Assembly: GCA_033065855.1 (NCBI GenBank)
Contig: JAVXUO010002697.1
Coordinates: forward strand, 1 to 64,000
Direction: 5' to 3'
DNA length: 64,000 nucleotides
Source: Escallonia rubra
Taxonomy: Eukaryota > Streptophyta > Magnoliopsida > Escalloniales > Escalloniaceae
Below are positions 37,915 through 48,961 of the stretch, piece after piece. The notes beneath the pieces are model-generated. The model searched no databases. It worked only from the letters and a program-made list of their open reading frames with translations, and was not told where the DNA came from. Each line of letters starts with the position of its first letter. Positions within the stretch are counted from its first letter, which is position 1. A program made the position numbers and the translations under genes.

Positions 37915-38115
37915 CTAGCTCCTCTTGTCATTGGCAGTCTTTAACTTCATCACAAGTTGTTCACGCTGATCGAGCTCCACCTCCGCATATTTGAGACTCA
38001 TGTTGAGGTAGCGGTCACTTATTTCTCTTAACTCTACCTTGAGTAGTGACACCTTATCTTCATTTACTTTCTTGTCGCCTGCTTTATCTTCAGCTAATCT
38101 CGTGCTTGATTCCAA
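37915..38115 (-). pseudogene. captured 3' exon of an NT-C2 / myosin-heavy-chain-related coiled-coil gene
   Basis: A minus-strand frame of about 66 residues ends in a stop. It includes ELREISDRYLNMSLKYAEVE and REQLVMKLKTANDKRS. This pattern (RY..MSLK.AEVE..RE.LVM.L) is that of the C-terminal end of plant N-terminal-C2, myosin-heavy-chain-related coiled-coil proteins. There is no upstream exon of that gene in the window. It lies inside CACTA-3 in antisense to the element leader, so I read it as a captured terminal exon. Identification is from family recall, not a search. Confidence 0.65.
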
Positions 38116-41100
38116 TTATATGGTGTTAGGTTAGGTTAGCCACATGATACTGTTTCTAAATTATTTTATACGGTAGGCAATTTCTATTATCGATAATGAA
38201 ATTCGAGATGCTTTTTTTTAAAATAGTCCAAAACCTGCAAAGTATTATAAAAGAAAATTTGAAGTTCCGTACACCTTTAACTGTGTGTTTGGGTACCATT
38301 CTGGGAAAGAGAGAGCTGCGCTGGGGGGATGAACAGGAGGTCTCTCAGTTGTTGGTACTGTTATTTGGATCTTCCAACATCCTCCTATTTCTGGCTTTGT
38401 TCATTAAAACGCAGAAAGTTTTGTTTTCTTTCTCGCAACACCATGCAATCCAATTGACCTATCCACTAAAGTAAAAGGCCTTGGTGTACTTACCTTATAT
38501 GCTTTTTGGTGCAGTTGGGGAGGATCAAGCAGGCCTGACTTCACTTGCGAAACTACTGAAGGTCAGTTGTCACACATGCACCAGTTATATGTTTTTGAGT
38601 TGAAAACTTCAATGATAATTCTTGATTGCAATTTTATTGGCATAATTGACTCTTGATGGCAGAGGTTTACCTACTAAAAAAGTAAAGCAATGAGATGTAA
38701 ACTATGTAGTGGATGATAATTTTGTAAGGGTAAGCCACAGGCTTGCCCTCTAATATGGAAAACAAGGTAAATTCAGTGAATCAGATCTCTGCCCTTTCTT
38801 AGGGATTTCGACGAACTCACTTTTACCTTTCTAAGCTTTTGCTTAATCTTGACCAGATTGATATCTATTGGAGTCCTTGGGACCTTATAGGGTCTTGTTT
38901 TAGAAGTGTTGGAGTCTGTATGTAGAGGACAAGTTCTTTATGTCCTGTATTCTAGATAACCAGTGTCTCGTGGTTACTTCACATTTTGTTGGCAAGCTAG
39001 CCATCATATTGGTTGCTTATAGAGATGGGTTATGGGGGCTTTATCTATGGTCTACACTCGTTCATTTTAGGGTGAAAGCTTCAGTATCCATCCAATTAGG
39101 GAGATTAGCTCTTGTAGCGTTTTCAGTAATTTAGATGAAAAAGTCATGCTACCTCCCTCTTATTATGTAAATGAAGGTAGTAGGAGATGAACTATGAAAC
39201 TATGAAGAAAAGACAGAAGACCAAATGCTACAATTAATATGAAAAAGGAAGAAAGTGTGAGTAATTATCGATTTCTTGTAGTTATTCTCATGTTAGCCAT
39301 TTTATCATCCTTACGGGGATTAGAAAGCTTAAGGTTTCTCAATTGAAAGCTGAATTTTGGGAGAACATCACATCTGAGTAATTAAAACTATCCACTTCAT
39401 AGAAAGACACGTGTGAACATGCATGACTGGTTTATGGAAGCCATGACATCATTTTCAGTCAACTTGAATTGGATTGTTAGCTTTGTTGTTTGCATGGCTG
39501 TTTGGTATGCCTGACAAAATGTGAGCAATTGCCTGAACTATAATTTACGTGCATGCCAGTCTTTAGAAGTTCTGTATGTTAAAAAGGATGTATCAAAGTC
39601 TAATACTTTGTGTTAGTATATCCTTTTAGGCTATAGTTGCCCAGGACAGATTGCCCATGCTTGAAGATCGCAAATATCACACTTTATGACCATGCAGTTA
39701 GTTGTCTGACCATGTAGCTAGTTGTTATACTGCTCTCAGCACTGCGTTAGGCATGTTTTTTGGTGCTGAGCTTTTGCTTGCATTCTTGCTGAGCTTCTCT
39801 CTCCCTGATTCTCAATTTCGATGCCCACCTGAAGCTATTTTTCAGATGCATGCAGTTTTTTTACATTTCTATTTGAGCAGCATCTTAACACACATACTTC
39901 TATTCCTCTCTTTATTTTTAATGCAGGCTTGCAATCATTTTTATTTTTGTTGCGGTGTTCTTTGATGCGATATACGGATCATCTCTGAACATGATATGAA
40001 GCAACCGACCAGGATGGTTGCATTTGCATCAACATGTGTAGTGTATTTGTATAATGCTAATTTGTACTCAGGATAAATGTCAAGCTTTTTTGCTACGTAG
40101 TTATGTTCTCACTTTGTAACCAACTAAATCTTTGGAATGGATAGCATTAGTTTTATATATTAGATGAAGACTTTTTTTCTATTATTTGTCGCTAAATGAA
40201 ATCTTTCTATTATTTTTCGTTAGATTAATGCTCATCAAAGACCAAAAGATTCATCGTTAAAAGGGCAACAAGTGATGACAAACTTTTTTGTCGTTGAATG
40301 TAGTTTTCAATGACGAAGTCGAGATGTCAAAGAAAAAATTGTGACGAGCAAGGTTTTGTTGACAAACATAAGTTCGTCAACAAATGCCACCATTGTCGAC
40401 GAGGCCAATATGTCAAGGAAGAATTGTGATGATCAAGGTTTTTGTGACGAACTTGAGTTCGTCAACAAATGTCACCATTCTTGACGAAGTTAAGATGTCG
40501 AGGAAAAAAATAGTGACGATGAATGATTTGTTGACGAACTCAAGTTCGTCGATAAAGTAACCCATTCTTGATGAACTTGAACATCCAGCGACAAATTCGA
40601 GTGAACAATTTCGACGAAATAGTTCGTCGTTAAATATCAGAGATTCCTTGACGAAGTAAAAAATCGTCAACAAATATGATCTTTATTGACGAACACATAT
40701 ATTCGTCGAAAAATACATTTCTTGACGGCGAGTCTTTGACGAACTTCGTGACGAATTTTTTTCGTCACTGTATGTATTTCTTGACGAGTAGGCGACCTTC
40801 CTCGACGAACCGTGTTCGTCGTTAAATGACAAATTTCTTATAGTGGAGGCTCATAAATACTCCAAAAATATTTTTTATTTTCATTAAACATTCTTTATGG
40901 CTTAATACTGCATATGGAATAAAAATATAATTTTTGAATATTTTCGAATTAAAAATAATATCTTTAAATACACTAAAAACCCATAACTAGCCAAAAATTA
41001 CTTCTAAATGAAAATAAAGACTCATAATTTTTATTAAAGCCTTAATATATGTATCAAAGTTATAGAAATATAAAGCAGATTTTAAAAGGCACTGAAACTA

Positions 41101-42745
41101 TTTCTTTATTTTTCGTTTTGCTAAATGAAATGCAATACGGAAAATAGTAATAAATCAACTCCAAAAATCACCAAATTTATACTCAGTCTTCCTTGTACTA
41201 TAAGAAAATAACTCAAAATTTTCCAAAACATTTTCATGAGTTTGAAGGCTGGCTCAAATTTTTTTTTATAAGTCTGAACTTGCAGCAAATATAACAAATA
41301 CATACGATTTCAGAAAATTATAAAATTTTGCTATAAATTCTTATATAGCGTAACGTATTTTACTATAAAGTTTGACACACTAAAAATCATCAGGCACTAC
41401 CCAACTCACATGTTAAACGTAGTGAAATTTTGCGGCACGCCTGTGTTGGCATCGGGTGCCACTGTACAGCATTGAACTCAGCCCACTTCACTCTATTCTC
41501 TGCACTCAATCTCTCTTTCATTCACAGATCACTCATAAACTTACCTACACAGTGCATTCCCTCACACACTCACGCAGTTATATACACAAAATACTTACGC
41601 AACACTTATAGACACATTCCTTCACTCAAACATACATGCACACGTATATATAGACACACACCTCCCCACACAGCACACCTATATTGTCACCATATATATA
41701 GACACGCACCTCCTCTCACTAGCTAACCAACACCCATTACCTCAAAAAAAAAAAAAAAACATAACCACGTTGAAATATCACTTCCATATGCCCACGTCCC
41801 CCTCTTCCTCCTATTCTCTTTTTTTTTTCTATACTCCCAGTCTCCCACTTACATCTATGTAACCCACACACACACACACCACTCCAAACACGGTACAGCA
41901 GCTCCCTATTGCAGCATCTCCCTTTCTCTTCTCCCTTTTTCTCCTACATGCACACACCCAAACATACAGGTTCACACAAGGGGCAATACCCACTCATTTC
42001 TTCTTCATCCCTCACTACCACACATTCCTCAACATACATAACTTACCACCTTCACTCCTGAGCACACAAACGCACCCCTCTCTTCACAGTTTTAAAAAAA
42101 ACCCAACTACGAACACCCACATCAACCCCTCTCCTCACAGCCACTTACACACAGTGATATACACACATTCATATAACCCACGCACACACTAAAACACACT
42201 AACCCGCACACCACACACGCACAGAGCACACATTAACGTGCACACACGGCACATACGAGCACATACAATCACACTCACACAGCCAAAACCCACGGCTGAA
42301 ACTTCAATGTCTCAAACCCGCTGCCGTCTCTCTCCCTTTACACCAAACAGCCTTCATGGCTCTCTCTCTCTCTCCATACCCACAGCCCTCGTGGCTGTTT
42401 TCTCTCTCTAAAACCCACTTATACGAATACACAACCCACACCACTGATTTCACGTACCAATGTATGCCATGGAAGATCACTCACTCACACAAACCCATAT
42501 ATCCTTACATATATTTGCACCTACAATTAAACTGTCTCATGAAAATCCCTTGCAAACCCACAACCACGCATATAAACACAGAAAACACTCTTACTGCTCC
42601 CGGCAGTGGCACTCTCCCAGTTTTCCCCTAAATCCCATAAACATTAAATTGAACAAGAGAGAAAATCTAGGAAAAAGCTTACCGGAAAATAACTGTGATC
42701 GCCGGAAACCTCGCCGGAATCCTTCTCCAATCTCCTTCCTTCGTG

Positions 42746-42776
<31 letters not shown>

Positions 42777-43554
42777 GAGACTCAAAAAAGGGGAGAAAAA
42801 TAGCGTCAGCTACTCCCTTAACATAAGTGTATATCTATCTAACACATAGTATAAAAGAGCCTAAGCTCATTTCCAGCCATTTTAGCACTTTGCCCACGGT
42901 TTTGCCTTGAATTACATATGTGCCACCCAATTGCCGGCAAATAGCCGTTCCCCACCACTTCGTCTTACACCTCGCAGCACACGTGCAGATCATGGGCTTC
43001 ACCTCCCTTTCTACTCTCATCCCCTCTTCTCCTCAGAAATTTGCTTTCATCAGTAGCCTCCTCTTCCCTTAACGCAGGTAATCTGATTCTTTTCTCCAGC
43101 AGCTAATTCCGTTCTCTTCAGGAATTTTGTTGTAAATTGGTGACGTTTATTTTGTCCAGTTTTTGTTTATTCTTATTTTCGATTGTCAGTTCTAAAAAGA
43201 ACAATTACTTACGACCTACAGCAATTGCACCTAATTTTGTCAATTTTCGTTTCTTGCTCTTTAGTTTGTGTGCAGACGATTTTTTCAGATGTGTATATAT
43301 AAGGCTAAGGCTGATAGGATTTTGTCAGATGTTGAGGCTTCCAATAAGTTGAATCTTTTGGTTTTGTCATTTTTCAAGTATTCCTCTTTTGGTTTGTATG
43401 GAGATGGAAGACAGTGAAAGAAACTAAAATTTGTGTCTTTTGATCAAGTAGGCTTCATAGGGAAAAGCTTTGGCTTCCTTCTTAATTGCTTTAATTTACT
43501 TTCTTCTTGTGTTTGGTTGCTCAGATAGTGGAGGAGAGGGAAAGGAATTAAAGT

Positions 43555-43960
43555 TACTACATGAAAAATGGCGTGTACCAGCGGCCAAAAACCGCTGCAA
43601 TAGGCTATGGCAGCCACAAAGTGCTTCTTTAGGGCTCGCAATGGGTTTTATAGCAGTGGTATTCCCGCTTGTATATCTAATTTTTTACTGCCTACTAATG
43701 TCCTATATTACAGCAGTCATAGCTTATAGCAGCGGTTAATGACAGCTGTCGTAGCTCTTATTTTTTAAGAAAAAATAATACTAATATTAATCCTTGAATA
43801 CGCTTCTTATCAAATGTCAGAGAGATAAATGCAAACTAATATAAACAAGATCAAAGTCATTTATAACACCAATTGATACATGATATTCTGAGCACTAAAA
43901 TAATTACATTCACTAAATTAGTAGTTTACATCAAACAAATCCCTAGGCTAAAGTAAGTTT
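43555..43960. mobile_element. CACTA terminal fragment inside Helitron 1
   Basis: It begins with a decayed TIR (TACTACATGAAAAATGGCG), then GCGGCC and CCGCTGC motifs. It matches the reverse complement of 36890-37342, including the block TAAATTAGTAGTT. The fragment appears to have been captured by, or inserted into, the Helitron. No partner end was found. Confidence 0.65.
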
Positions 43961-44710
43961 CTCTTATTTGTGTTTTCTCCTCATATACTATATGCATATG
44001 CAAACATAGGCTTGTTTAGTAAAGGCTGGAAGTTGTATCTTACCCGATGATTTGATTTCTGTAAACTGATATACAGTTCGGGAGCATTATTGATGATCTG
44101 ATCTTACTTGTCTGATGAGTAAAGAACTCATACCAGCTAGATAGCCTTGACTGATTCTTGCAAAAGCAAACTTTTGTACAGTTTGACCTGATCAAAGTTA
44201 GTACATAGATTGAAATGCACAAATATCCAAGATCTATATTCGTAAAATGTATACCGATAAGAAAGTCAAGAAGTTGCTTAGAGTGCAAGAAAGGAAAAGA
44301 TAATGAGCATCTATCTCATATAGATAATTCATTAGTACGCAACTGAAGTCAAAACTGTTGGATACACAATTTTTTGGAATAAAATGAATCAGAAGACTTG
44401 GTAACTTGTTTATGGGGATATGCGCTGCGCTGTCATTGAGCTCCAAGAACAAAATAATCTCAGAATAAATTTGTGTACATTCATATGTAACTTAAGAGTT
44501 GTTTTATTTTCTAATAGTGTGTAGAATAGTATAGTAATCACCGTTTTCTAATGAGAGAAGAGTTGATAAGTTATTTATGGGTAACTTATTTACGCCAAAG
44601 GCCTTTGAGATACTGATGGTGCACAATATGTAGAATAGTATAGTAATCCTATGATATATTATTTCTCTAATTTTTGGATGTCTCATAGATGTTGTCACTG
44701 TTGGACAGGT

Positions 44711-44803
44711 TGTGCAGAGATTGCACACAGTGTATCCACAAAGAAGAGGAATGAGATTGTTGAGCGAACTGCTTAGCTTGATGTTATCACTAACAAGCTT
44801 GCA
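44711..44803 (+). pseudogene. captured 3' exon of ribosomal protein eL32 (RPL32)
   Basis: The translation CAEIAHSVSTKKRNEIVER, then TA-stop-LDV and TNKLA, follows the conserved C-terminal half of plant eL32. An in-frame TAG stands where Gln is expected, and one of the Val codons before TNKLA is missing. A CAG stands at 44706-44708, just upstream, and could be the original splice acceptor. Upstream exons of the gene are absent. The piece is inside Helitron 1, as expected for Helitron gene capture, and cannot encode a ribosomal protein. Confidence 0.85.
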
Positions 44804-46601
44804 GGTAACACAGCTTGATAATTGAGATTTTGGCCTCTAGGAACCTATATTGTGTTCACCACTAAATTCTTTCTGCTAGGAATTTCTATCAAAGCTTGCA
44901 GAAAACAATGTTGTTTTGCTATTAACAATTGTATGGGTGTGCTTATTTGTATCAAAGTTTTTTCTGTGTATGAAACTTGCCTCTGCTGCTACCGACAGGT
45001 TCTGTAGAAAAGGCATGTCAGAAACAAAAGATAATGTTGCTGTTGGAAAGACGGTTCACGGACTCGCAGCTATGTTGTTGGAGGAGCTTTTCTTGTGACA
45101 GTATTGATAAATTTGGGTATCTATAGGCAATTTTTACAAAACTCGATTCAATTTGTACGCTTTCTTTGCTTAGCAATTTTTCTATGTACGTGATTGAATG
45201 ACCTAAAAAATACTCAATATATGCGTCACCTTGTGAAGTTCTGATTGCAATTCAATATGTGTTTTATTTATTTATTATGTCCATGCCGCTTGCATTGATA
45301 ACACAATCTCATACGGTTATTTGGCAGACGTCGGCATATATTCTGAATGATTATAAGGTAGGTTGTCGGGCTGCTGCTCTGGAGAACTGGGGGATATTTT
45401 GCTTTGAGAGGCGAAGCCTGAGATTAGGTACAAAGATTTTCATTTTGTAGTTCTTTAAACCAAAGGACTTCCATATGAACACATGAACTTATAATTGCAG
45501 CATCAGTAACGTCCTGCATACTTATGTATACTTTCGGCTGCATTCAAATTAACTTCTTCGTACATACTAAGCTTACTTGAAGAATAACAAAGGAGTTGAA
45601 ACACCAATAATATTCATCGACTACCCCATGATTGTCAATTGACTTGAACAACGAAAAATTTTATTTTTATGGAGTGTATAACTCAGTAATTATGAGACCA
45701 TGTATAGATATTTACAGAATTCGGTTCGGTGCTTTTAGTTAGCTTAGAAGAATGAAGAGAAAGAAGATGAATCCTGTTAGGTTCCTGAAGTATAAACTAC
45801 AAAGTGAAGTTGCTCTTCAACTTTGCTTAATCTAATAGAGCCATCACCTCTTTCAATTAGCACCACATTTTCCCTCAATATTTACTTCCCACTTGTTGCT
45901 ACAACTGGATCTGATCAACTTTGGTACAATAACTTAAAGGGTAAAGTTAGTCCTTAGATATGGTTACATGCATCTTTTTCTTTGAATGTAGAGCAAATAT
46001 GGTATAAATTCAAAACTAATAACAGAGTGCCCACTTTACTGCTATAATCATAATCATTTAATTTACTTAGAAGAATGAGATGTTTAAAGACTTAATCACA
46101 TCAACTTTTAACCACTTCCCAACATGGAATTTATGAAATGTGTATCTGTAGAGGTGGTCAGATCCAAATGTGTTGCTTGGTGAACAACTTGAAGTGAAGT
46201 TAACAACAGTGAGGTCGATCAATCAACAATTTTTTTGGTTCAAGAGGTGACCACCTCATAGGGAAGGTAACAAAATTGACTATCTTAACTGCTGAGATCA
46301 AACCTCCAAACAAGCTCCTCCTCATTTCATTCATATATTTTCATTGAATAGTTTTATTATTTATCAAAATACCCAGGAAGGCAGCCACGCTCATAAAGAA
46401 CTTCAATAATGAAACACAATATCCAGAAAACATAAAGACACAAACTTATGATTAGAAATGGATAACCTTTCAGGGGATTCATGTGTGTAATTGTAGATTT
46501 GACGCCTTTGTTTTTGGAGTGATTTCTTGTTCTGATAAGTTCATGGGGGAATTTGTAAGTTCATCTTTAAATTTTGGTTAATAAGGTCAAAATAGTTGCA
46601 G

Positions 46602-47506
46602 GGAATGAAAAGAATGTGAAGCACCTACTAGACTTGCCTGATGCTAGCACACACCTCAGCTTGTGAAAGGCTAATCTGTTAGGGGAAGGCAGTTTTGATG
46701 AAGCTATTCAAGAATTTTTTTGGAATCTTCCACACTGCTACCCCTATGGATTTTGTCTCTACTGTTGATCCACAGATACAATTTGTTTAATCATGTCCGG
46801 TTTTATGCAGATCTATGTTACATGGACTCTTCGATTTGCGTGAAGTACCCGTGTCAGACACTCGACACTTGGATATGGGTATGGGATATGTGTCCGACAC
46901 ATCTCATAGGATATGCCATTATGATACTATCTTGTAGTCTTTTGTTTAATTAGTTATTGCTTTGAGACGAGACAAATTGTCAATTAAAACCAAATGCATC
47001 ACATAAAACATCTTTTTGCCTATGAAATAACTAAAAAGCAATAATAAATATGAACATTTTGCCGTGTCCCCGTGTCTTGTGTTTTCAAAATTAGACGAAT
47101 CCGATACTTGGACACGTATCCGATCCGGACACTCGTACCGAGTCCATGTAACATAGATGCAGATATGTCAGGAACAAACATCTATAATGCCACAGGAAAA
47201 ATGTACATCAAGCACAAGCATTTACGAAATTGTAGACCTGTGGTCATTTGGGAAACTGCAGAATGAGGTAATCAGGTCTTTAAGATTGTTGATTGTCAAT
47301 GTTGTGAGCAGAATGAAGTAATCAAGTCAATAGTGGGGGTTCTTAATGCAATGAGATCCTGCTCCAAGGCCAACATTGTCAAGAAGTTTATCTACACATC
47401 AACCACCTGGATGGTTGTCCTTCAACCTCAACTGCCTCCACCCGAGTACAATAAGAGCTTTTGGAATGATATAGATTTCTTCCATGTTAAAAAGATGATT
47501 GAATGG
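46602..47506 (+). pseudogene. captured dihydroflavonol-4-reductase-like (SDR) exons
   Basis: The first exon (46602 to about 46775) reads NEKNVKHLLDLPDASTHLSL, then a stop at the expected Trp, ANLLGEGSFDEAIQ, a frameshift, and FHTATPMDFVSTVDPQ. The second exon (47312-47506, after a CAG acceptor and before a GTGAGC donor) is open. It reads NEVIKSIVGVLNAMRSCSKA, then VKKFIYTS and SFWNDIDFFHVKKM. Order and motifs match the DFR/anthocyanidin-reductase-like family. The Rossmann GxxGxxG exon and the conserved YxxxK region are absent. The intron holds a hAT-type MITE. Stop and frameshift make it a dead capture in Helitron 1. Confidence 0.85.
46813..47156. mobile_element. hAT-type MITE (344 bp) in the captured DFR intron
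   Basis: Perfect 17-bp terminal inverted repeats CTATGTTACATGGACTC and GAGTCCATGTAACATAG are flanked by a perfect 8-bp target duplication, ATGCAGAT (46805-46812 and 47157-47164). The interior is rich in GTGTCCGACAC-like words near both ends. There is no coding capacity. Confidence 0.95.
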
Positions 47507-48406
47507 GTGAGCACTTTGGAAGTTCTTTCGTATTTTTTGGCCTCTTTAGCACTCAATTAGGTTATCCATTCCCTGTTTCATGAACCTAATCGAAAGCAAA
47601 CACTATATACAAGTTTGGGCGTTTGGCTACATTTCAGCCAACTCCTGCTAACTTCAATCTCATTCGAGTACTTTGTATGAGATAGCCAGCTCGTGCCTCT
47701 TGGGCTTCTGGTGTTTAGTGACCCGAGTGAGAAGCTGTTCTTGCTAGAGCCTTTAGCTTGGAGTGGAATTAGCTCAGCAGTTAACAATGGGAACATTCGA
47801 TTTTATATAGAAGCTCAGCAGTTACCAATGGGAACATTAGATTTTATAGAGAAGCCTGAGGCCAATTGGGCTGAATGTGGTATGTGTTTGCTTTTGTTAT
47901 TTTAGATAGTGATCTGATTCCTGCACCGATTTGTTTTGGTTCATATGTATTAAACATTTCGCAGTTCCCATCTAATCTATATACCAGATGATGTACTCCA
48001 ATATTTCACACCCAAATATTCTTTGGTGATGCTGCTTATTAAACACACATTGTGGGAATGAAATGCTACTGCCTATAGTTTGAATTGTAGTTATATGTGT
48101 TGGCTTTGACAAATGATAATAGTGTGGTAGAATAACCGTACAGACTAAACTTTTGGTGAAACAATTTCATATACCTTACGTATTTATTAGCGCCAATTTC
48201 TTTTTGAATATTTACTTCTCTGGTAGAATAACCGTACAGACTAAATTTAATCCCTTCGTGCCATTAAACACATCTTTACTTCATAATCTTGATTTTAAGG
48301 AATTGAAGTAGCCACCATATATTCATTCTCATCTTTTCTTACTATTCTCTCATTCATCTTTTTCGCAAGTTATTTTCTCTTCTACCAAAAGACCTAGGAA
48401 GACAAC

Positions 48407-48434
48407 CAGGCGCGTAGCGCGTGGGAGCCTCCCT
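48407..48434 (+). other. Helitron 1 3' hairpin and end
   Basis: CCAGGCGCG-TAG-CGCGTGGG forms a GC-rich stem, followed by AGCCTCCCTA. The next bases, TAGCATAGTATAAAAGAGCC, are the start of Helitron 2, so the two elements abut. Confidence 0.75.
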
Positions 48435-48458
48435 ATAGCATAGTATAAAAGAGCCTAA

Positions 48459-48950
48459 TGTCACGGACCGAACTTCCCTAAGCCGAAACCGTGCGGCACT
48501 TAGCTAGATCAAGCCCCCGCTTGCTCGGCTAAGTCAGCCTAACCGTAGAGCTGGGCGAAATTGGAAACAAATATGCAGCGGAACACAAGAGGTTGGGGAA
48601 AGGATTCCCAATACACTACTTGGAGAAAGCTTGAATACAAAGATGTATTGGATGTGTCTTGGATGATTTGGCCAAGTGAGGCCTTGGCTTTATATACTAC
48701 TCCACTTCCTCAACGGACGGTGGAGATACATTCGATCCTACGGATCCTATTATGTTAGAATACTTTCCTATTCTAGAATATTCACACATTTTACACATGT
48801 TCAAAATAGAATAGAGAAGTCTGGAACCTTCCGGAAGCCTTGCCTTCTAACTGCCAAGTAAGCGTCCACGAAGCGTCCCGTAAGCGCCTAATGAGCGCCC
48901 GCATGGCGTAACCTCTAAAAATCAGCCTCCTTAGCAAACGGTCCGTGACA
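48459..48950 (-). repeat. 3' LTR of the chromovirus
   Basis: Preceded on the minus strand by the polypurine tract AGGTGGGGGAGAA (about 48951-48963). A duplicate copy is at 51536. The short plus-strand open frames within it are chance frames present in both LTRs. Confidence 0.95.
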
Positions 48951-48961
48951 TTCTCCCCCAC

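Larger units (their letters stand above)
33306..40845 (+). mobile_element. CACTA-3: 7.5-kb non-autonomous CACTA element
   Basis: Left end CACTACAAGAAATTTGTC; right end GACAAATTTCTTATAGTG. The target duplication GAG lies at 33303-33305 and 40846-40848, and the 3' LTR at 29300-29302 (CTTGAGGCTC) is the empty site. The subterminal motif is TTGACGAA / TTCGTCAA, dense in 33340-33580 and 40250-40840. No transposase is recognisable. The interior holds a CT-rich leader, a piece of another CACTA (36890-37342) and a captured gene fragment (37915-38115). The remaining interior (34020-36880 and 38120-40200) is AT-rich with short open frames I do not recognise. Confidence 0.95.
42839..48434 (+). mobile_element. 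Helitron 1 (non-autonomous, carries gene fragments)
   Basis: The 5' end is near TCTAACACATAGTATAAAAGAG; the 3' end has the hairpin CCAGGCGCGTAGCGCGTGGG and then CCTCCCTA. Ends and interior blocks match Helitron 2: CCTAAGCTCATTTCCAGCC near the start, the GACGTCGGC and GAGAACT blocks near 45328-45390 against 54740-54810, and the CTACCAAAA...CCTAGG end. No Rep/helicase is present. It carries a CACTA fragment, an eL32 exon and two DFR-like exons. The exact 5' and 3' bases are uncertain by a few positions. Other short open frames (such as ATGGGCTTCACC at 42993) I do not recognise. Confidence 0.75.

Noticed and set aside
48561-48861. Plus-strand open frames duplicated at 51638-51947
   Set aside because: They are duplicated only because both are LTRs of the chromovirus. 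The real coding direction is the minus strand.
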